Source: RGIG4608 sp045651165
GTDB lineage: Bacteria; Bacillota; Clostridia; Oscillospirales; CAG-272
Length of the DNA: 64,000 nucleotides
Direction of reading: 5' to 3'
Assembly (NCBI GenBank): GCA_045651165.1
Contig: JAZRRX010000013.1
Location: forward strand, 1-64,000
This document shows positions 1 to 7,653 of the stretch, piece by piece. Below the pieces are notes generated by a model. It was not told where the DNA came from, made no database searches, and worked only from the letters and a program-made list of their open reading frames with translations. The translations under genes were made by a program, and so were the position numbers. Position 1 is the stretch's first letter. The number at the start of each line of letters is the position of its first letter.

Positions 1-165
1 ATCATCACGATTTCGCACAAGCAAAAACTAATGTTTTTACATAATAGTTACTTAATTTTTGTAACGGACAGTCGAGGACGCCTGTCCCTACAACAACGTG
101 CAATTTGTAGCCCCATCATTATATCAATCTCCCGACAAATCTAAATTTGAAGTACAAATTTAGAT
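1..165. repeat. Gene-free edge with dispersed-repeat-like hairpins
   Basis: No convincing gene is visible. The stretch contains a hairpin with arms GGACAG (66-71) and CTGTCC (82-87), a 10-bp inverted repeat TCTAAATTTG/CAAATTTAGA (140-149 and 155-164), and on the minus strand GATTTGTCGGGAGATT (126-141). A near-copy of that last motif, GATTTGTCGGGGAGAT, is at 17493-17508 on the plus strand at the edge of another palindromic block. This suggests a family of intergenic repeats, here lying downstream of the riboswitch terminator. Confidence 0.5.
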
Positions 166-253
166 AAAAAAAGGTGACTACTTTTTTATAAAAAGGTAGT
201 CAACCATTCTCGGCGGTTGTAGAAACACTTGCCCATATCGCAAGCTTATACCA
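166..253 (-). ncRNA. Guanine-type purine riboswitch with intrinsic terminator
   Basis: Read on the minus strand, the segment has the purine-riboswitch core in order: ATAA junction, P2 stem CTTGC/GCAAG closing the loop GATATGG, junction GTTTCTAC, P3 stem AACCG/TGGTT closing the loop CCGAGAA, then GACTACC. The C of GACT is the specificity position that reads guanine or hypoxanthine; adenine switches carry U there. A terminator follows at once: GGTTGACTAC (plus 196-205) pairs with GTAGTCACC (173-181), followed by a T run (166-172). Its stem reuses P3 and P1 bases, so ligand binding and termination are linked, as expected for an OFF switch. P1 appears to be only about three pairs (GGT/ACC). The controlled gene lies left of position 1; purine transport or salvage is an inference. 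Confidence 0.85.
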
Positions 254-259
254 ATACTA

Positions 260-288
260 ATTATATCCAATATTATACAAAAAGTCAA
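260..288 (-). promoter_or_regulatory. Sigma-A promoter of the guanine riboswitch transcript
   Basis: On the minus strand TTGACT (283-288) and TATAAT (260-265) are separated by exactly 17 bp. Transcription should begin near 252-254, immediately at the aptamer, so the leader has almost no sequence ahead of it. Confidence 0.75.
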
Positions 289-329
289 TAAAATAATTCG
301 AAAAATTGTAGAATTTACACATAAAACAA

Positions 330-361
330 AAAAATGAACGGAGAGAATCATTTTCTCTCCG
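330..361 (-). terminator. Terminator of the TetR-family gene
   Basis: On the minus strand the hairpin CGGAGAG/CTCTCCG (355-361 with 339-345) lies just past the stop codon at 370 and is followed by a T-rich tail. Confidence 0.75.
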
Positions 362-369
362 CTTTTTGT

Positions 370-987
370 TTATTTTTCACAATTTTTGAAAATTCCGTTT
401 GACAAAACAGGCATAATAGTTTCGTCGATTATGTTGTCGATGTCCTCGTCATTCATGCTCTCAAAAATGGCACGAAGTCCAACGAAATTCGATATGCCCA
501 TAAGCATATAAGCAACGGTTGTGGCATCGGGTGTATCCACCTCATCTTCACAGTTTTTGAGCGCGTGAGTATAGCTTTCTGCAAACGAGCTGTAATAGTC
601 AGTGAAGAGGTTTTTATCAATCGAAAGAGAACCCCATATAATATTATATACATTGGGTGTTCTGATGGCAAATTTAATAAAGCATTTTATACCCTCGCGC
701 TCCTGCTCATAACGAGTTTTGCAACCCTTAATACTCTCTGCCAAAAGGGTTTTTATTTGCTTTTGATATTTCCACATAAGATAGCGATAAACATCGGTTT
801 TTGTTTCAAAATATATATAGAAAGTGCCAACCGCGGTGCCAGCTTTTTTGCATATATCAGAAATTGAAGTTCCATGAAATCCATAATTTGTGAATAATTC
901 CTCGGCGGCATCGAGCAATTTGTTCATTTTAGCCAAACCGAGCTTAGTCTTAGGCAAATTTATACCTTTTGCGTTATAATTTTCCAT
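370..987 (-). CDS. TetR-family transcriptional regulator
   Basis: A 205-residue protein with the TetR layout: an N-terminal helix-turn-helix at about residues 25-65 (LDAAEELF, SISDICKKAGTAVGTFYIYF) and a helical C-terminal half that would bind ligand. The start ATG at 985-987 follows AAAGGAAAG. It is transcribed divergently from the acyl-CoA/transport operon that begins at 1204, and the 216-bp gap holds both promoters and two palindromes, so it most likely regulates that operon and perhaps itself. Many TetR regulators next to fatty-acid genes respond to acyl-CoAs; that the ligand here is an acyl-CoA is inference, since the C-terminal domain gives no direct clue. It has its own promoter and terminator. 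Confidence 0.9.
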   Translation of the reverse strand: MENYNAKGINLPKTKLGLAKMNKLLDAAEELFTNYGFHGTSISDICKKAGTAVGTFYIYFETKTDVYRYLMWKYQKQIKTLLAESIKGCKTRYEQEREGIKCFIKFAIRTPNVYNIIWGSLSIDKNLFTDYYSSFAESYTHALKNCEDEVDTPDATTVAYMLMGISNFVGLRAIFESMNDEDIDNIIDETIMPVLSNGIFKNCEK

Positions 988-1019
988 TATTTCTTTCCTT
1001 TTTTTGTTTTTGTGAGTAC

Positions 1020-1048
1020 ATTATAACATTTATCATCGTTATTTGCAA
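1020..1048 (-). promoter_or_regulatory. Promoter of the TetR-family gene
   Basis: On the minus strand TTGCAA (1043-1048) and TATAAT (1020-1025) have a 17-bp spacer, about 30 bp ahead of the start codon. Confidence 0.65.
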
Positions 1049-1075
1049 TAGATATTACCATATTTTTTTGTTTAT

Positions 1076-1105
1076 TTTTCACTAAAAATTTTAATAAAGT
1101 GAAAA
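1076..1105. promoter_or_regulatory. Inverted repeat between the divergent promoters
   Basis: TTTTCACT (1076-1083) and AGTGAAAA (1098-1105) form perfect 8-bp arms around an AT-rich 14-bp spacer. It lies upstream of both the tetR and operon promoters. It could be a regulator site; AT-richness makes chance occurrence possible. Confidence 0.4.
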
Positions 1106-1120
1106 TTATTTGTTATTATA

Positions 1121-1149
1121 TTGACAAATTAGTTGAAATTATATATAAT
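1121..1149 (+). promoter_or_regulatory. Main promoter of the acyl-CoA/transport operon
   Basis: Consensus TTGACA (1121-1126), a 17-bp spacer and TATAAT (1144-1149) lie 55 bp upstream of the first gene. No other clear sigma-A promoter was found before 16.6 kb. Confidence 0.85.
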
Positions 1150-1159
1150 ATAAGTAAAC

Positions 1160-1182
1160 AAATATGAATAATGTTCATATTT
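1160..1182. promoter_or_regulatory. Palindromic operator at the operon start site
   Basis: AAATATGAA (1160-1168) and TTCATATTT (1174-1182) are perfect 9-bp arms with a 5-bp centre. The palindrome starts 11 bp past the -10 box, covering the early transcribed region, a position suited to repression. The divergent TetR gene is the obvious candidate binder; that link is inferred. Confidence 0.65.
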
Positions 1183-1203
1183 TTACAAACGGAGGAAAAT
1201 ATT

Positions 1204-1611
1204 ATGACATTCAACGAACTTTACGTAGGACAAAAAGCGTCCGTACAGAAGACATTTGCAGATGCAGACCTTAGAGCGTTTGCAGAAGTAAGCCTTGACA
1301 CAAACCCCATCCATCTTGATGAGGAATATGCTAAAACAACAATTTTCGGTAAGAGAATTGTACACGGAATTTTGACAAGTGGTCTCATTTCCGCAGTTCT
1401 TGCTAACAAGCTCCCTGGCCCTGGCACAATTTATCTTGGACAGGAACTCAAATTCACAGCTCCCGTATTCCTTGGTGATACAATCACAGCTGAATGCGAA
1501 ATCGCAGAAATTCGCGAAGATAAGCATATCGTTAAACTCAACACAACTTGCTACAATCAGGACGGTAAGGTAGTTATCGCTGGTATGGCAACAGTTAAAT
1601 TCAACGGCTAA
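1204..1611 (+). CDS. MaoC-type (R)-specific enoyl-CoA hydratase
   Basis: A 135-residue single hot-dog protein of the PhaJ/MaoC group, which hydrates trans-2-enoyl-CoA to (R)-3-hydroxyacyl-CoA, or does the reverse. The hydratase-2 signature is clear: Asp32 and His37 in SLDTNPIHLDEEY match the catalytic Asp/His pair of PhaJ in spacing and position, followed by the conserved HGILTSGLIS helix. ATG 1204 is chosen because GGAGG sits 8-9 bases upstream; an 11-residue upstream extension in frame has no ribosome site. It is the first gene of the operon. No crotonase-type (S)-specific hydratase is seen nearby, so this enzyme and the SDR at 5888 would set the (R) stereochemistry of the pathway. Confidence 0.88.
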   Translation: MTFNELYVGQKASVQKTFADADLRAFAEVSLDTNPIHLDEEYAKTTIFGKRIVHGILTSGLISAVLANKLPGPGTIYLGQELKFTAPVFLGDTITAECEIAEIREDKHIVKLNTTCYNQDGKVVIAGMATVKFNG

Positions 1612-1666
1612 TAAAAAAATTACATAGAAGGGAAGGCATAAATGCATTCCCAAGGAGGAAATTAAA

Positions 1667-2803
1667 ATGGCAAATTACAAATCAATTCTGTTTGAACAGA
1701 TGATTAAGGATTTCGCTGAAACCGAAGTTAAGCCTCTTGCTCAAGAGGTTGACGAACAGGAGCGTTTTCCTGCAGAAACTGTTGAAAAGATGGCGAAGAT
1801 GGGTCTTTTGGGCATCATCGTTCCCAAGGAATATGAAGGTGCAGGCGGCGACTACTACATGTACATCTCCGCAGTTGAAGAACTTTCAAAGCACTGCGCA
1901 ACAACGGGCGTTATCCTTTCTGCTCACACATCTCTTTGTGTAGCACCCATTCTTGAATACGGAAACGAAGAGCAGAGAAAGAAATATCTTCCCGACCTTG
2001 CAACTGGAAGAAAGCTCGGTGCTTTCGGTCTTACAGAGCCCAACGCGGGAACTGACGCTGCTAACCAGCAGACAGTAGCAGTTGAGATGGAAGACCACTA
2101 TCTTCTCAACGGAAGCAAAATCTTCATCACAAACGCAGGTTATGCTTCAACATATATTATTATTGCTATCACAGGCAAGACACCCAAGGGCCCCGAAATG
2201 AGCGCATTCATCGTTGAAAAGGCGTTTGAGGGCTTCTCAGTTGGTAAGAAAGAAAAGAAGATGGGTATTCGTGGTTCTGCAACTTGCGAACTTATCTTTG
2301 AAAACGTAAAAGTTCCCAAGGAAAATCTTCTTGGTAAGCGTGGCGACGGCTTTAAGATCGCTATGAAGACACTTGACGGTGGTCGTATCGGTATTGCAGC
2401 TCAGGCACTCGGTATTGCAGAGGGCGCACTTGATGCAACAGTTGGCTACGTTAAGTCAAGAAAGCAGTTTGGCAGAAGCATTTCTCAGTTCCAGAATACA
2501 CAGTTCCAGCTTGCAGATATGGCAACTAAGGTTGCAGCTGCAAAGGGTCTTGTATATGCTGCAGTTGATGCAAAGGCAAACAAGCTTCCCACACTTTCTG
2601 TAAATGCTGCACAGGCAAAACTCTTTGCCGCTGAAACAGCTATGGAAGTTACAACAAAGGCAGTTCAGCTCCACGGTGGTTACGGTTATACTCGTGAATA
2701 TCCCGTTGAGAGAATGATGCGTGATGCAAAGATTACTGAAATCTATGAAGGTACAAGTGAAGTTCAGAGAATGGTAATCTCCGGCGCACTTTTGAGAAAG
2801 TGA
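1667..2803 (+). CDS. Short-chain acyl-CoA dehydrogenase (butyryl-CoA type)
   Basis: A 378-residue FAD enzyme of normal family length that interconverts acyl-CoA and trans-2-enoyl-CoA, exchanging electrons with ETF. The order of domains is helical N-terminus, beta middle with GLTEPNAGTD near residue 120, and helical C-terminus ending in the IYEGTSEVQR motif. Glu361 of that motif lines up with the catalytic base of butyryl- and medium-chain dehydrogenases. Its start follows AAGGAGG. The two downstream genes encode its electron partner EtfBA, the usual clostridial Bcd-EtfBA arrangement. Substrate length cannot be read with certainty; a C4 substrate is the best guess from overall resemblance to clostridial Bcd. 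Confidence 0.93.
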   Translation: MANYKSILFEQMIKDFAETEVKPLAQEVDEQERFPAETVEKMAKMGLLGIIVPKEYEGAGGDYYMYISAVEELSKHCATTGVILSAHTSLCVAPILEYGNEEQRKKYLPDLATGRKLGAFGLTEPNAGTDAANQQTVAVEMEDHYLLNGSKIFITNAGYASTYIIIAITGKTPKGPEMSAFIVEKAFEGFSVGKKEKKMGIRGSATCELIFENVKVPKENLLGKRGDGFKIAMKTLDGGRIGIAAQALGIAEGALDATVGYVKSRKQFGRSISQFQNTQFQLADMATKVAAAKGLVYAAVDAKANKLPTLSVNAAQAKLFAAETAMEVTTKAVQLHGGYGYTREYPVERMMRDAKITEIYEGTSEVQRMVISGALLRK

Positions 2804-2815
2804 GGTTGAACGAAA

Positions 2816-3601
2816 ATGAAAATTATTGTATGTATTAAACAGGTTCCTAATACAACCGAAATTAAAATTGACCCCGTAACAAATACACTTAAGCGTGACG
2901 GTGTTCCAAGTATCATCAACCCCGATGATAAGACAGCTATTGAGGCAGCTCTTCAACTCAAGGAAAAATGCGGCGCAACAGTAACAGTTATTACAATGGG
3001 TCCTATGCAGGCAGAAAAGGCTTTGCGCGAAGCACTTGCTATGGGTGCTGACGAAGCATTCCTTCTTTCCGACCGTGCATTTGCAGGTTCTGATACACTT
3101 GCAACATCTACAATTATCGCGGGCGCAATTAAGAAGCTCGGCGCAGACGTAGTATTCTGTGGACGTCAGGCGATTGACGGTGATACAGCTCAGGTTGGTC
3201 CTCAGATTGCAGAACATCTTGATATTCCTCAGATTACATACGCAGCAGCAGTTGACTACTGTGAAGAATGTGGTGGTCTTATCGTTAAACGTGAGTTTGA
3301 AGATAGATACCAGACACTCAAGGTACAGGGACAATGCCTTATCACAATTCTTTCTTCTCTTGCAAAGCCCAGATACATGAACGTTTGGGACATCGTTGCA
3401 CAGGACGAAAAGGAAATCGGCATTATCACATTTGCAGACCTTGAGCTTAACAAAGAGGACATCGGTCTTGGTGGTTCACCCACAAAGGTTAAGTCCACAG
3501 CAACAAAACAGTTTAACAAAACAATCGAAACTCTTGAGCTTGATCCCGAAAGTGCTGCAAAGGCAATCGTGGACGCACTCAAAGAGCGTCATCTTATATA
3601 A
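2816..3601 (+). CDS. etfB: Electron transfer flavoprotein subunit beta
   Basis: A 261-residue EtfB, the nucleotide-binding subunit of the ETF heterodimer. It begins with the family motif MKIIVCIKQVPNTTEIKID and carries the AMGADEAFLLSDRAFAGSDT and FCGRQAIDGDTAQVGP segments. In clostridial Bcd-Etf complexes this subunit can bind a second FAD and drive electron bifurcation from NADH to ferredoxin and enoyl-CoA; the DRAFAGSDTLAT stretch resembles bifurcating EtfBs from memory, but that needs an alignment. It lies 12 bp after the dehydrogenase and 14 bp before etfA, so the three are almost certainly co-translated. Confidence 0.93.
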   Translation: MKIIVCIKQVPNTTEIKIDPVTNTLKRDGVPSIINPDDKTAIEAALQLKEKCGATVTVITMGPMQAEKALREALAMGADEAFLLSDRAFAGSDTLATSTIIAGAIKKLGADVVFCGRQAIDGDTAQVGPQIAEHLDIPQITYAAAVDYCEECGGLIVKREFEDRYQTLKVQGQCLITILSSLAKPRYMNVWDIVAQDEKEIGIITFADLELNKEDIGLGGSPTKVKSTATKQFNKTIETLELDPESAAKAIVDALKERHLI

Positions 3602-3615
3602 GGAGGTACTGAACA

Positions 3616-4581
3616 ATGGCAAAGAATATTTGGGTATTCTGCGAACAGCGTGATGGTGAAATTCAGAACGTTGCTCTTGAGCTTATTGGCGTTGCGCGTG
3701 AGCTTGCAGAAAAGACAGGCGAAAAAGTAAATGCAGTCCTTCTTGGACACAACGTAACAGACAAGGCGCAGAGCTTGATTGCTCACGGTGCTGACGGTGT
3801 TTACGTTGTTGATGATGCAAATCTTGAAAAATTCGTAACTGAGCCCTATGCTCAGGCAGTAACACATATTGCAAAGAAATATGAGCCGAGCGTAATCCTC
3901 TTCGGTGCTACAAGTATCGGACGTGATTTGGCTCCTCGTCTTTCTGCAAGACTTAAGACAGGTCTTACAGCTGACTGTACAAAGCTTGAAATGGATGAAG
4001 AGGGCAATCTCTTTATGACAAGACCTGCATTTGGTGGTAACTTGTTTGCTACAATCATTTGTCCTGACCACCGTCCTCAGATGAGTACAGTTCGTCCTGG
4101 CGTTATGAAAAAGCTTGACGCTGACGAAACAAGACAGGGCGAAGTTGTTGTTGAAGCAATCGAATGGAATACAAGCAAATTTGCAGTAACAGTTCTTGAA
4201 GAAGTTAAGTCCGAAAAGGCTGAAGCTAATATTGAGGACGCAAAGATTCTCGTTTCTTGCGGACGTGGTGTTAAGAATCTTGCATCTGCTCACGAGCTTG
4301 CAGGAAAGATTAAGGGAACAGTTTCTTCTTCTCGTACACTTGTTGACGCAGGACTTGTTGAGCACGCTCGTCAGGTAGGTCAGACAGGTAAAACAGTTCG
4401 TCCCGAAGCATATTTGGCATTTGGTATTTCCGGTGCAATTCAGCACCTTGCCGGTATGGAAGAATCTGAATTTATCGTTGCAGTTAATACTGACAAGAAC
4501 GCACCCATCTTTAAGGTTGCAAACCTCGGTATCGTAGCAGACGCTGAAGCAGTATTTAAGAATCTTAACAAAATGCTTTAA
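3616..4581 (+). CDS. etfA: Electron transfer flavoprotein subunit alpha
   Basis: A 321-residue EtfA. The N-terminal half is the ETF alpha/beta fold; the C-terminal half is the FAD-binding domain with SSRTLVDAGLVEHARQVGQT, then YLAFGISGAIQHLAGM and AVNTDKNAPIFKVANLGIV, all typical of the flavin site. Length is normal. The start follows AAGGAGG. It pairs with EtfB just upstream to carry electrons to or from the acyl-CoA dehydrogenase. There is no extra N-terminal ferredoxin domain, unlike some clostridial EtfAs. Confidence 0.94.
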   Translation: MAKNIWVFCEQRDGEIQNVALELIGVARELAEKTGEKVNAVLLGHNVTDKAQSLIAHGADGVYVVDDANLEKFVTEPYAQAVTHIAKKYEPSVILFGATSIGRDLAPRLSARLKTGLTADCTKLEMDEEGNLFMTRPAFGGNLFATIICPDHRPQMSTVRPGVMKKLDADETRQGEVVVEAIEWNTSKFAVTVLEEVKSEKAEANIEDAKILVSCGRGVKNLASAHELAGKIKGTVSSSRTLVDAGLVEHARQVGQTGKTVRPEAYLAFGISGAIQHLAGMEESEFIVAVNTDKNAPIFKVANLGIVADAEAVFKNLNKML

Positions 4582-4587
4582 TATTAT

Positions 4588-4612
4588 GAGCGGTGACTTG
4601 CTGTCGCCGCTC
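4588..4612 (+). other. Intercistronic hairpin without T tract
   Basis: GAGCGG (4588-4593) and CCGCTC (4607-4612) form a GC-rich stem extended inward by GAC/GTC pairs, between etfA and the thiolase gene. There is no T run after it, so it is more likely an mRNA processing or stabilising structure that sets different expression of the two operon halves than a terminator. Confidence 0.5.
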
Positions 4613-4663
4613 CAACGACAATCTGATTAATAACAAATTAAATACACGAAAGGAAGAAGTACA

Positions 4664-5869
4664 ATGAACAAAGTTTATTTAATCAGTGCAAAGAGAAGTG
4701 CAATAGGCTCAATGCTTGGCACACTCAAAGACGTTTCCCCCACTAAGCTTGGCGCGGATGTGCTCCGTGCTACTCTTGAAGCAGGAAAAGTTAATCCCGA
4801 ATGGCTTGACGAAGTTATTGTTGGTAACGTTCTTCCTGCAGGAGTAAAACAGGGACCTGCTCGTCAAGTTGCTATTGGCGCAGGCGTTCCCGTTGAAATT
4901 CCCGCATACTCACTCAATATGGTTTGCGGAAGTGGAATGAAATCCGTGATGAATGCATATACAGCAATCAAGGCAGGAATGGCGGACCTCATTGCCGCGG
5001 GCGGTACTGAGGTTATGAGTGGTGCTCCTTATCTTGTTCCCGGTAAAGTTAGAGGTGGTAACAAGATGGGTGAGATGAAACTCGTTGATCACATGCTTGT
5101 TGACTCTCTTACTGATGCTTTTGGCAATATGCACATGGGTATCACAGCAGAAAATATTGCTGAAAGATATGGAATTACAAGAGAGATGCAGGACGAATTT
5201 GCAATCAATTCTCAAGCAAAGGCAATCGCAGCTCAGGACGCAGGCAAATTTGTTGATGAAATTGTTCCTCTCACAGTTAAGGTGGGAAGAAAAGAAATCG
5301 TATTTGACTCTGATGAATATATCAATCGTGCAACAACACTTGAAAAGCTCGGCACACTCCGTCCTGCATTTAAGCCCGACGGTACAGTAACAGCAGGAAA
5401 TGCGTCAGGTATCAATGACGGTGCTTCTTTCTGTGTGCTTGCAAGTGAAGAAGCAGTTGCTAAATACGGACTTGAACCTATGGCTGAAATCGTAGCCGTT
5501 GGTCAGGGTGGTGTTGACCCCGAGGTTATGGGACTTGGTCCTGTGCCTGCGGTTACAAATGCACTTAAGAATGCAGGAATGAAGATTGACGAAATCGAAC
5601 TCTTCGAACTTAATGAAGCATTTGCATCTCAGTCACTTGGAGTAGTTAAACTACTCTCCGAAGGACACGGAGTTGACCCCGAATACATCATTTCTCGTTG
5701 CAACGTGAACGGTGGAGCAATCGCTCTTGGACATCCCGTTGGCGCATCAGGAAACAGAATTATCGTAACACTCGCACACGAGCTTAAGAGAAGTGGTAAG
5801 ACATACGGTGTTGCATCACTTTGTATCGGTGGCGGTATGGGTACAGCAGTTGTACTTAAAAATATTTAA
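4664..5869 (+). CDS. thlA: Acetyl-CoA C-acetyltransferase (thiolase)
   Basis: A 401-residue type II thiolase that condenses two acyl-CoA units or cleaves 3-ketoacyl-CoA. All catalytic elements are present: nucleophile Cys88 in NMVCGSGMKSV, His357 in ALGHPVGASG and the proton-shuttling Cys387 in SLCIGGGMGTA, with NEAFA upstream. The length and motifs are those of the biosynthetic/degradative acetoacetyl-CoA thiolase family. The start follows GAAAGGAAG. It is followed after 18 bp by the SDR reductase. In this operon it would either start butyryl-CoA synthesis from acetyl-CoA or finish beta-oxidation of an imported acid. Confidence 0.93.
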   Translation: MNKVYLISAKRSAIGSMLGTLKDVSPTKLGADVLRATLEAGKVNPEWLDEVIVGNVLPAGVKQGPARQVAIGAGVPVEIPAYSLNMVCGSGMKSVMNAYTAIKAGMADLIAAGGTEVMSGAPYLVPGKVRGGNKMGEMKLVDHMLVDSLTDAFGNMHMGITAENIAERYGITREMQDEFAINSQAKAIAAQDAGKFVDEIVPLTVKVGRKEIVFDSDEYINRATTLEKLGTLRPAFKPDGTVTAGNASGINDGASFCVLASEEAVAKYGLEPMAEIVAVGQGGVDPEVMGLGPVPAVTNALKNAGMKIDEIELFELNEAFASQSLGVVKLLSEGHGVDPEYIISRCNVNGGAIALGHPVGASGNRIIVTLAHELKRSGKTYGVASLCIGGGMGTAVVLKNI

Positions 5870-5887
5870 TAGAAAGGATTTAACACT

Positions 5888-6607
5888 ATGAGATTAGAAA
5901 ACAAAGTTGCAATCGTAACAGGCGGAGCTAAAGGTCTTGGTGGCGAAATGGCTCTCACTTTCGCAAGAGAGGGCGCAAAAGTAATTGCTGTTGATATGAT
6001 GCCCCTTACCTATGAAAACGAAAGCGTTGAATATTATCAGCTCAACGTTACAGATGGTGAAGCGTGCAAGAATTTCTTTGAATACGTAAAAGAAAAATAC
6101 GGCAGAATTGACATCCTTGTTAATAACGCAGGTATCACACGTGATGCAATGACAAGAAAGATGACTGACGATCAGTGGGATCTCGTAATCGATATCAACT
6201 TGAAGGGTGTATTCAACCTTACAAGATACGTTGGTCCTTTCATGGAAGAGATCGGTGGTGGTTCAATCATCAACATTTCATCCGTTGTTGGTGAATATGG
6301 TAACATCGGTCAGGCAAACTACGCAGCATCAAAGGCAGGCGTAATTGGTCTTACAAAGACATGGGCAAAGGAATTTGCTCGCAAGGGTGTTCCCGTAAGA
6401 TGTAATGCAATCGCTCCCGGTTACATTATGACAGATATGATGAAGACAGTTCCCGAGGAACTTCTTCAGAAGTTTGCAGGACTCACAATGCTAGGACGTC
6501 TTGGTCAGCCCGAAGAAATTGCAAAAGCTGCACTCTTCCTTGCAAGTGATGATGCATCATACGTAACAGGACACGTTCTCTCCGTTAACGGCGGTATGAG
6601 ATTATAA
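5888..6607 (+). CDS. FabG/PhaB-like SDR 3-ketoacyl reductase
   Basis: A 239-residue classical short-chain dehydrogenase. It has the cofactor motif GGAKGLGG near residue 12, NNAG near residue 80, ISS at about residue 131 and the catalytic pair Tyr145 and Lys149 in YAASKAG, ending in the usual VNGGM. Enzymes of this group reduce 3-ketoacyl-ACP or 3-ketoacyl-CoA to the (R)-3-hydroxy form. Placed between a thiolase and, at the head of the operon, an (R)-specific hydratase, it is most likely an acetoacetyl-CoA reductase of the PhaB type. It takes the place of the (S)-specific Hbd dehydrogenase of the standard clostridial butyrate route. A housekeeping FabG role is possible but the context argues against it. 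Confidence 0.88.
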   Translation: MRLENKVAIVTGGAKGLGGEMALTFAREGAKVIAVDMMPLTYENESVEYYQLNVTDGEACKNFFEYVKEKYGRIDILVNNAGITRDAMTRKMTDDQWDLVIDINLKGVFNLTRYVGPFMEEIGGGSIINISSVVGEYGNIGQANYAASKAGVIGLTKTWAKEFARKGVPVRCNAIAPGYIMTDMMKTVPEELLQKFAGLTMLGRLGQPEEIAKAALFLASDDASYVTGHVLSVNGGMRL

Positions 6608-6633
6608 TAAAACACAATTTGGAGGAAATTCAA

Positions 6634-7650
6634 ATGGTAAACGTAGGAATTGTGGGCGTAGGTACATACTTGCCCAAAAACATTATGACAGCTAAAGAAA
6701 TCTCCGATGCTACAGGCGGCGTTTGGAGTGAAGATGCAGTTAGAGATAAACTTGGCATTAATCAAAAATATATGCCTTCAAATGAAGCTTGCGACGGCAC
6801 ACAGGAAATGGGTGCATTGGCAGCTCTTAAATGCCTTGAAAACACAGGCGTAGATCCCCTTGAAATCGACGTTATCCTTTGTATCACAGAGGAGTGGAAG
6901 GAATATCCTCTCACAACTTCTGCTTGCTACGTTCAGGATAGAATCGGTGCTAAGAACGCGTGGGGGATCGACGTTCAAAACCGTTGCTGCACAGCAGTTT
7001 CTGCTATGAAGCTTGCAAAGGATATGCTCATTGCTGACGACGAAATCAATACAGTTCTCGTTTGTGGTGGTTACCGCAACTGTGATTTCATCGACTATAA
7101 GGATAGCGGAGTTTCCTTCATGTTTAACCTCGGTGCAGGTGGTGGCGCAATCCTTCTTAAGAAGAATTACGGCAAGAACTTGCTTCTTGGTACACACCTT
7201 ATGAGTGACGGTAGCGTTGTTCACACTTGCGGTTCTAAGGTTGGTGGTATCAATGAGCCCGTAACTGCAGAAAATTATAAGGAATATGGTATGCTTCGTC
7301 TTATGGATTCTCCTAAGATGAAGGGACTTCTTAATACAGTATCAATGCCCAACTGGTATCATTGTATTGATGAAGCACTTCGCAAGTCTGGTAAGACTCG
7401 TGAAGACATTGATTACCTTTCTATTCTTCACATTAAGAGAAGCGGACACAAAGCAATGCTTGCAGACCTTGGTCTTACAGAAGATAAGTCAATCTATCTT
7501 GAAGATTATGGTCACATCGGTCAGATCGACCAGATTCTCTCTCTTGAACTTGCACTTAAAGAGGGCAAAGTTAAAGACGGCGACACTGTATGTATGATCG
7601 CAGCAGGTATCGGCTATACTTGGGCAGCAAATATCATTCAGTGGGGATAA
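6634..7650 (+). CDS. Atypical KAS III-like ketoacyl synthase
   Basis: A 338-residue thiolase-fold protein of the FabH/KAS III group. It starts with VGIVGVGTYLPKN and carries Cys118 in DVQNRCCTAVSAM at the position of the catalytic Cys, followed by a second Cys119. The His motif is changed to LHIKRSGHKAM. The Asn of the usual GN(T/S)S motif is replaced: the sequence reads YGHIGQIDQ. ATG 6634 is chosen because GGAGG lies 9 bases upstream. The altered triad suggests a reaction different from fatty-acid initiation, for example condensation or cleavage of a CoA thioester; the substrate is unknown. Its place between the beta-oxidation enzymes and the transporter says it belongs to the same pathway. 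Confidence 0.75.
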   Translation: MVNVGIVGVGTYLPKNIMTAKEISDATGGVWSEDAVRDKLGINQKYMPSNEACDGTQEMGALAALKCLENTGVDPLEIDVILCITEEWKEYPLTTSACYVQDRIGAKNAWGIDVQNRCCTAVSAMKLAKDMLIADDEINTVLVCGGYRNCDFIDYKDSGVSFMFNLGAGGGAILLKKNYGKNLLLGTHLMSDGSVVHTCGSKVGGINEPVTAENYKEYGMLRLMDSPKMKGLLNTVSMPNWYHCIDEALRKSGKTREDIDYLSILHIKRSGHKAMLADLGLTEDKSIYLEDYGHIGQIDQILSLELALKEGKVKDGDTVCMIAAGIGYTWAANIIQWG

Positions 7651-7653
7651 AAT

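Noticed and set aside
2456..3334. A 292-codon cysteine-rich open frame on the minus strand
   Set aside because: It is antisense to the acyl-CoA dehydrogenase and etfB genes, has no ribosome site, and its odd composition is what the reverse strand of these codons produces.
3589..4446. A 285-codon open frame on the minus strand
   Set aside because: Antisense to etfA with the same Cys/Asn-rich shadow composition; no start signals.
4588..4612. A terminator splitting the acyl-CoA operon after etfA
   Set aside because: The hairpin lacks a T tract, and no new promoter is visible before the thiolase gene.
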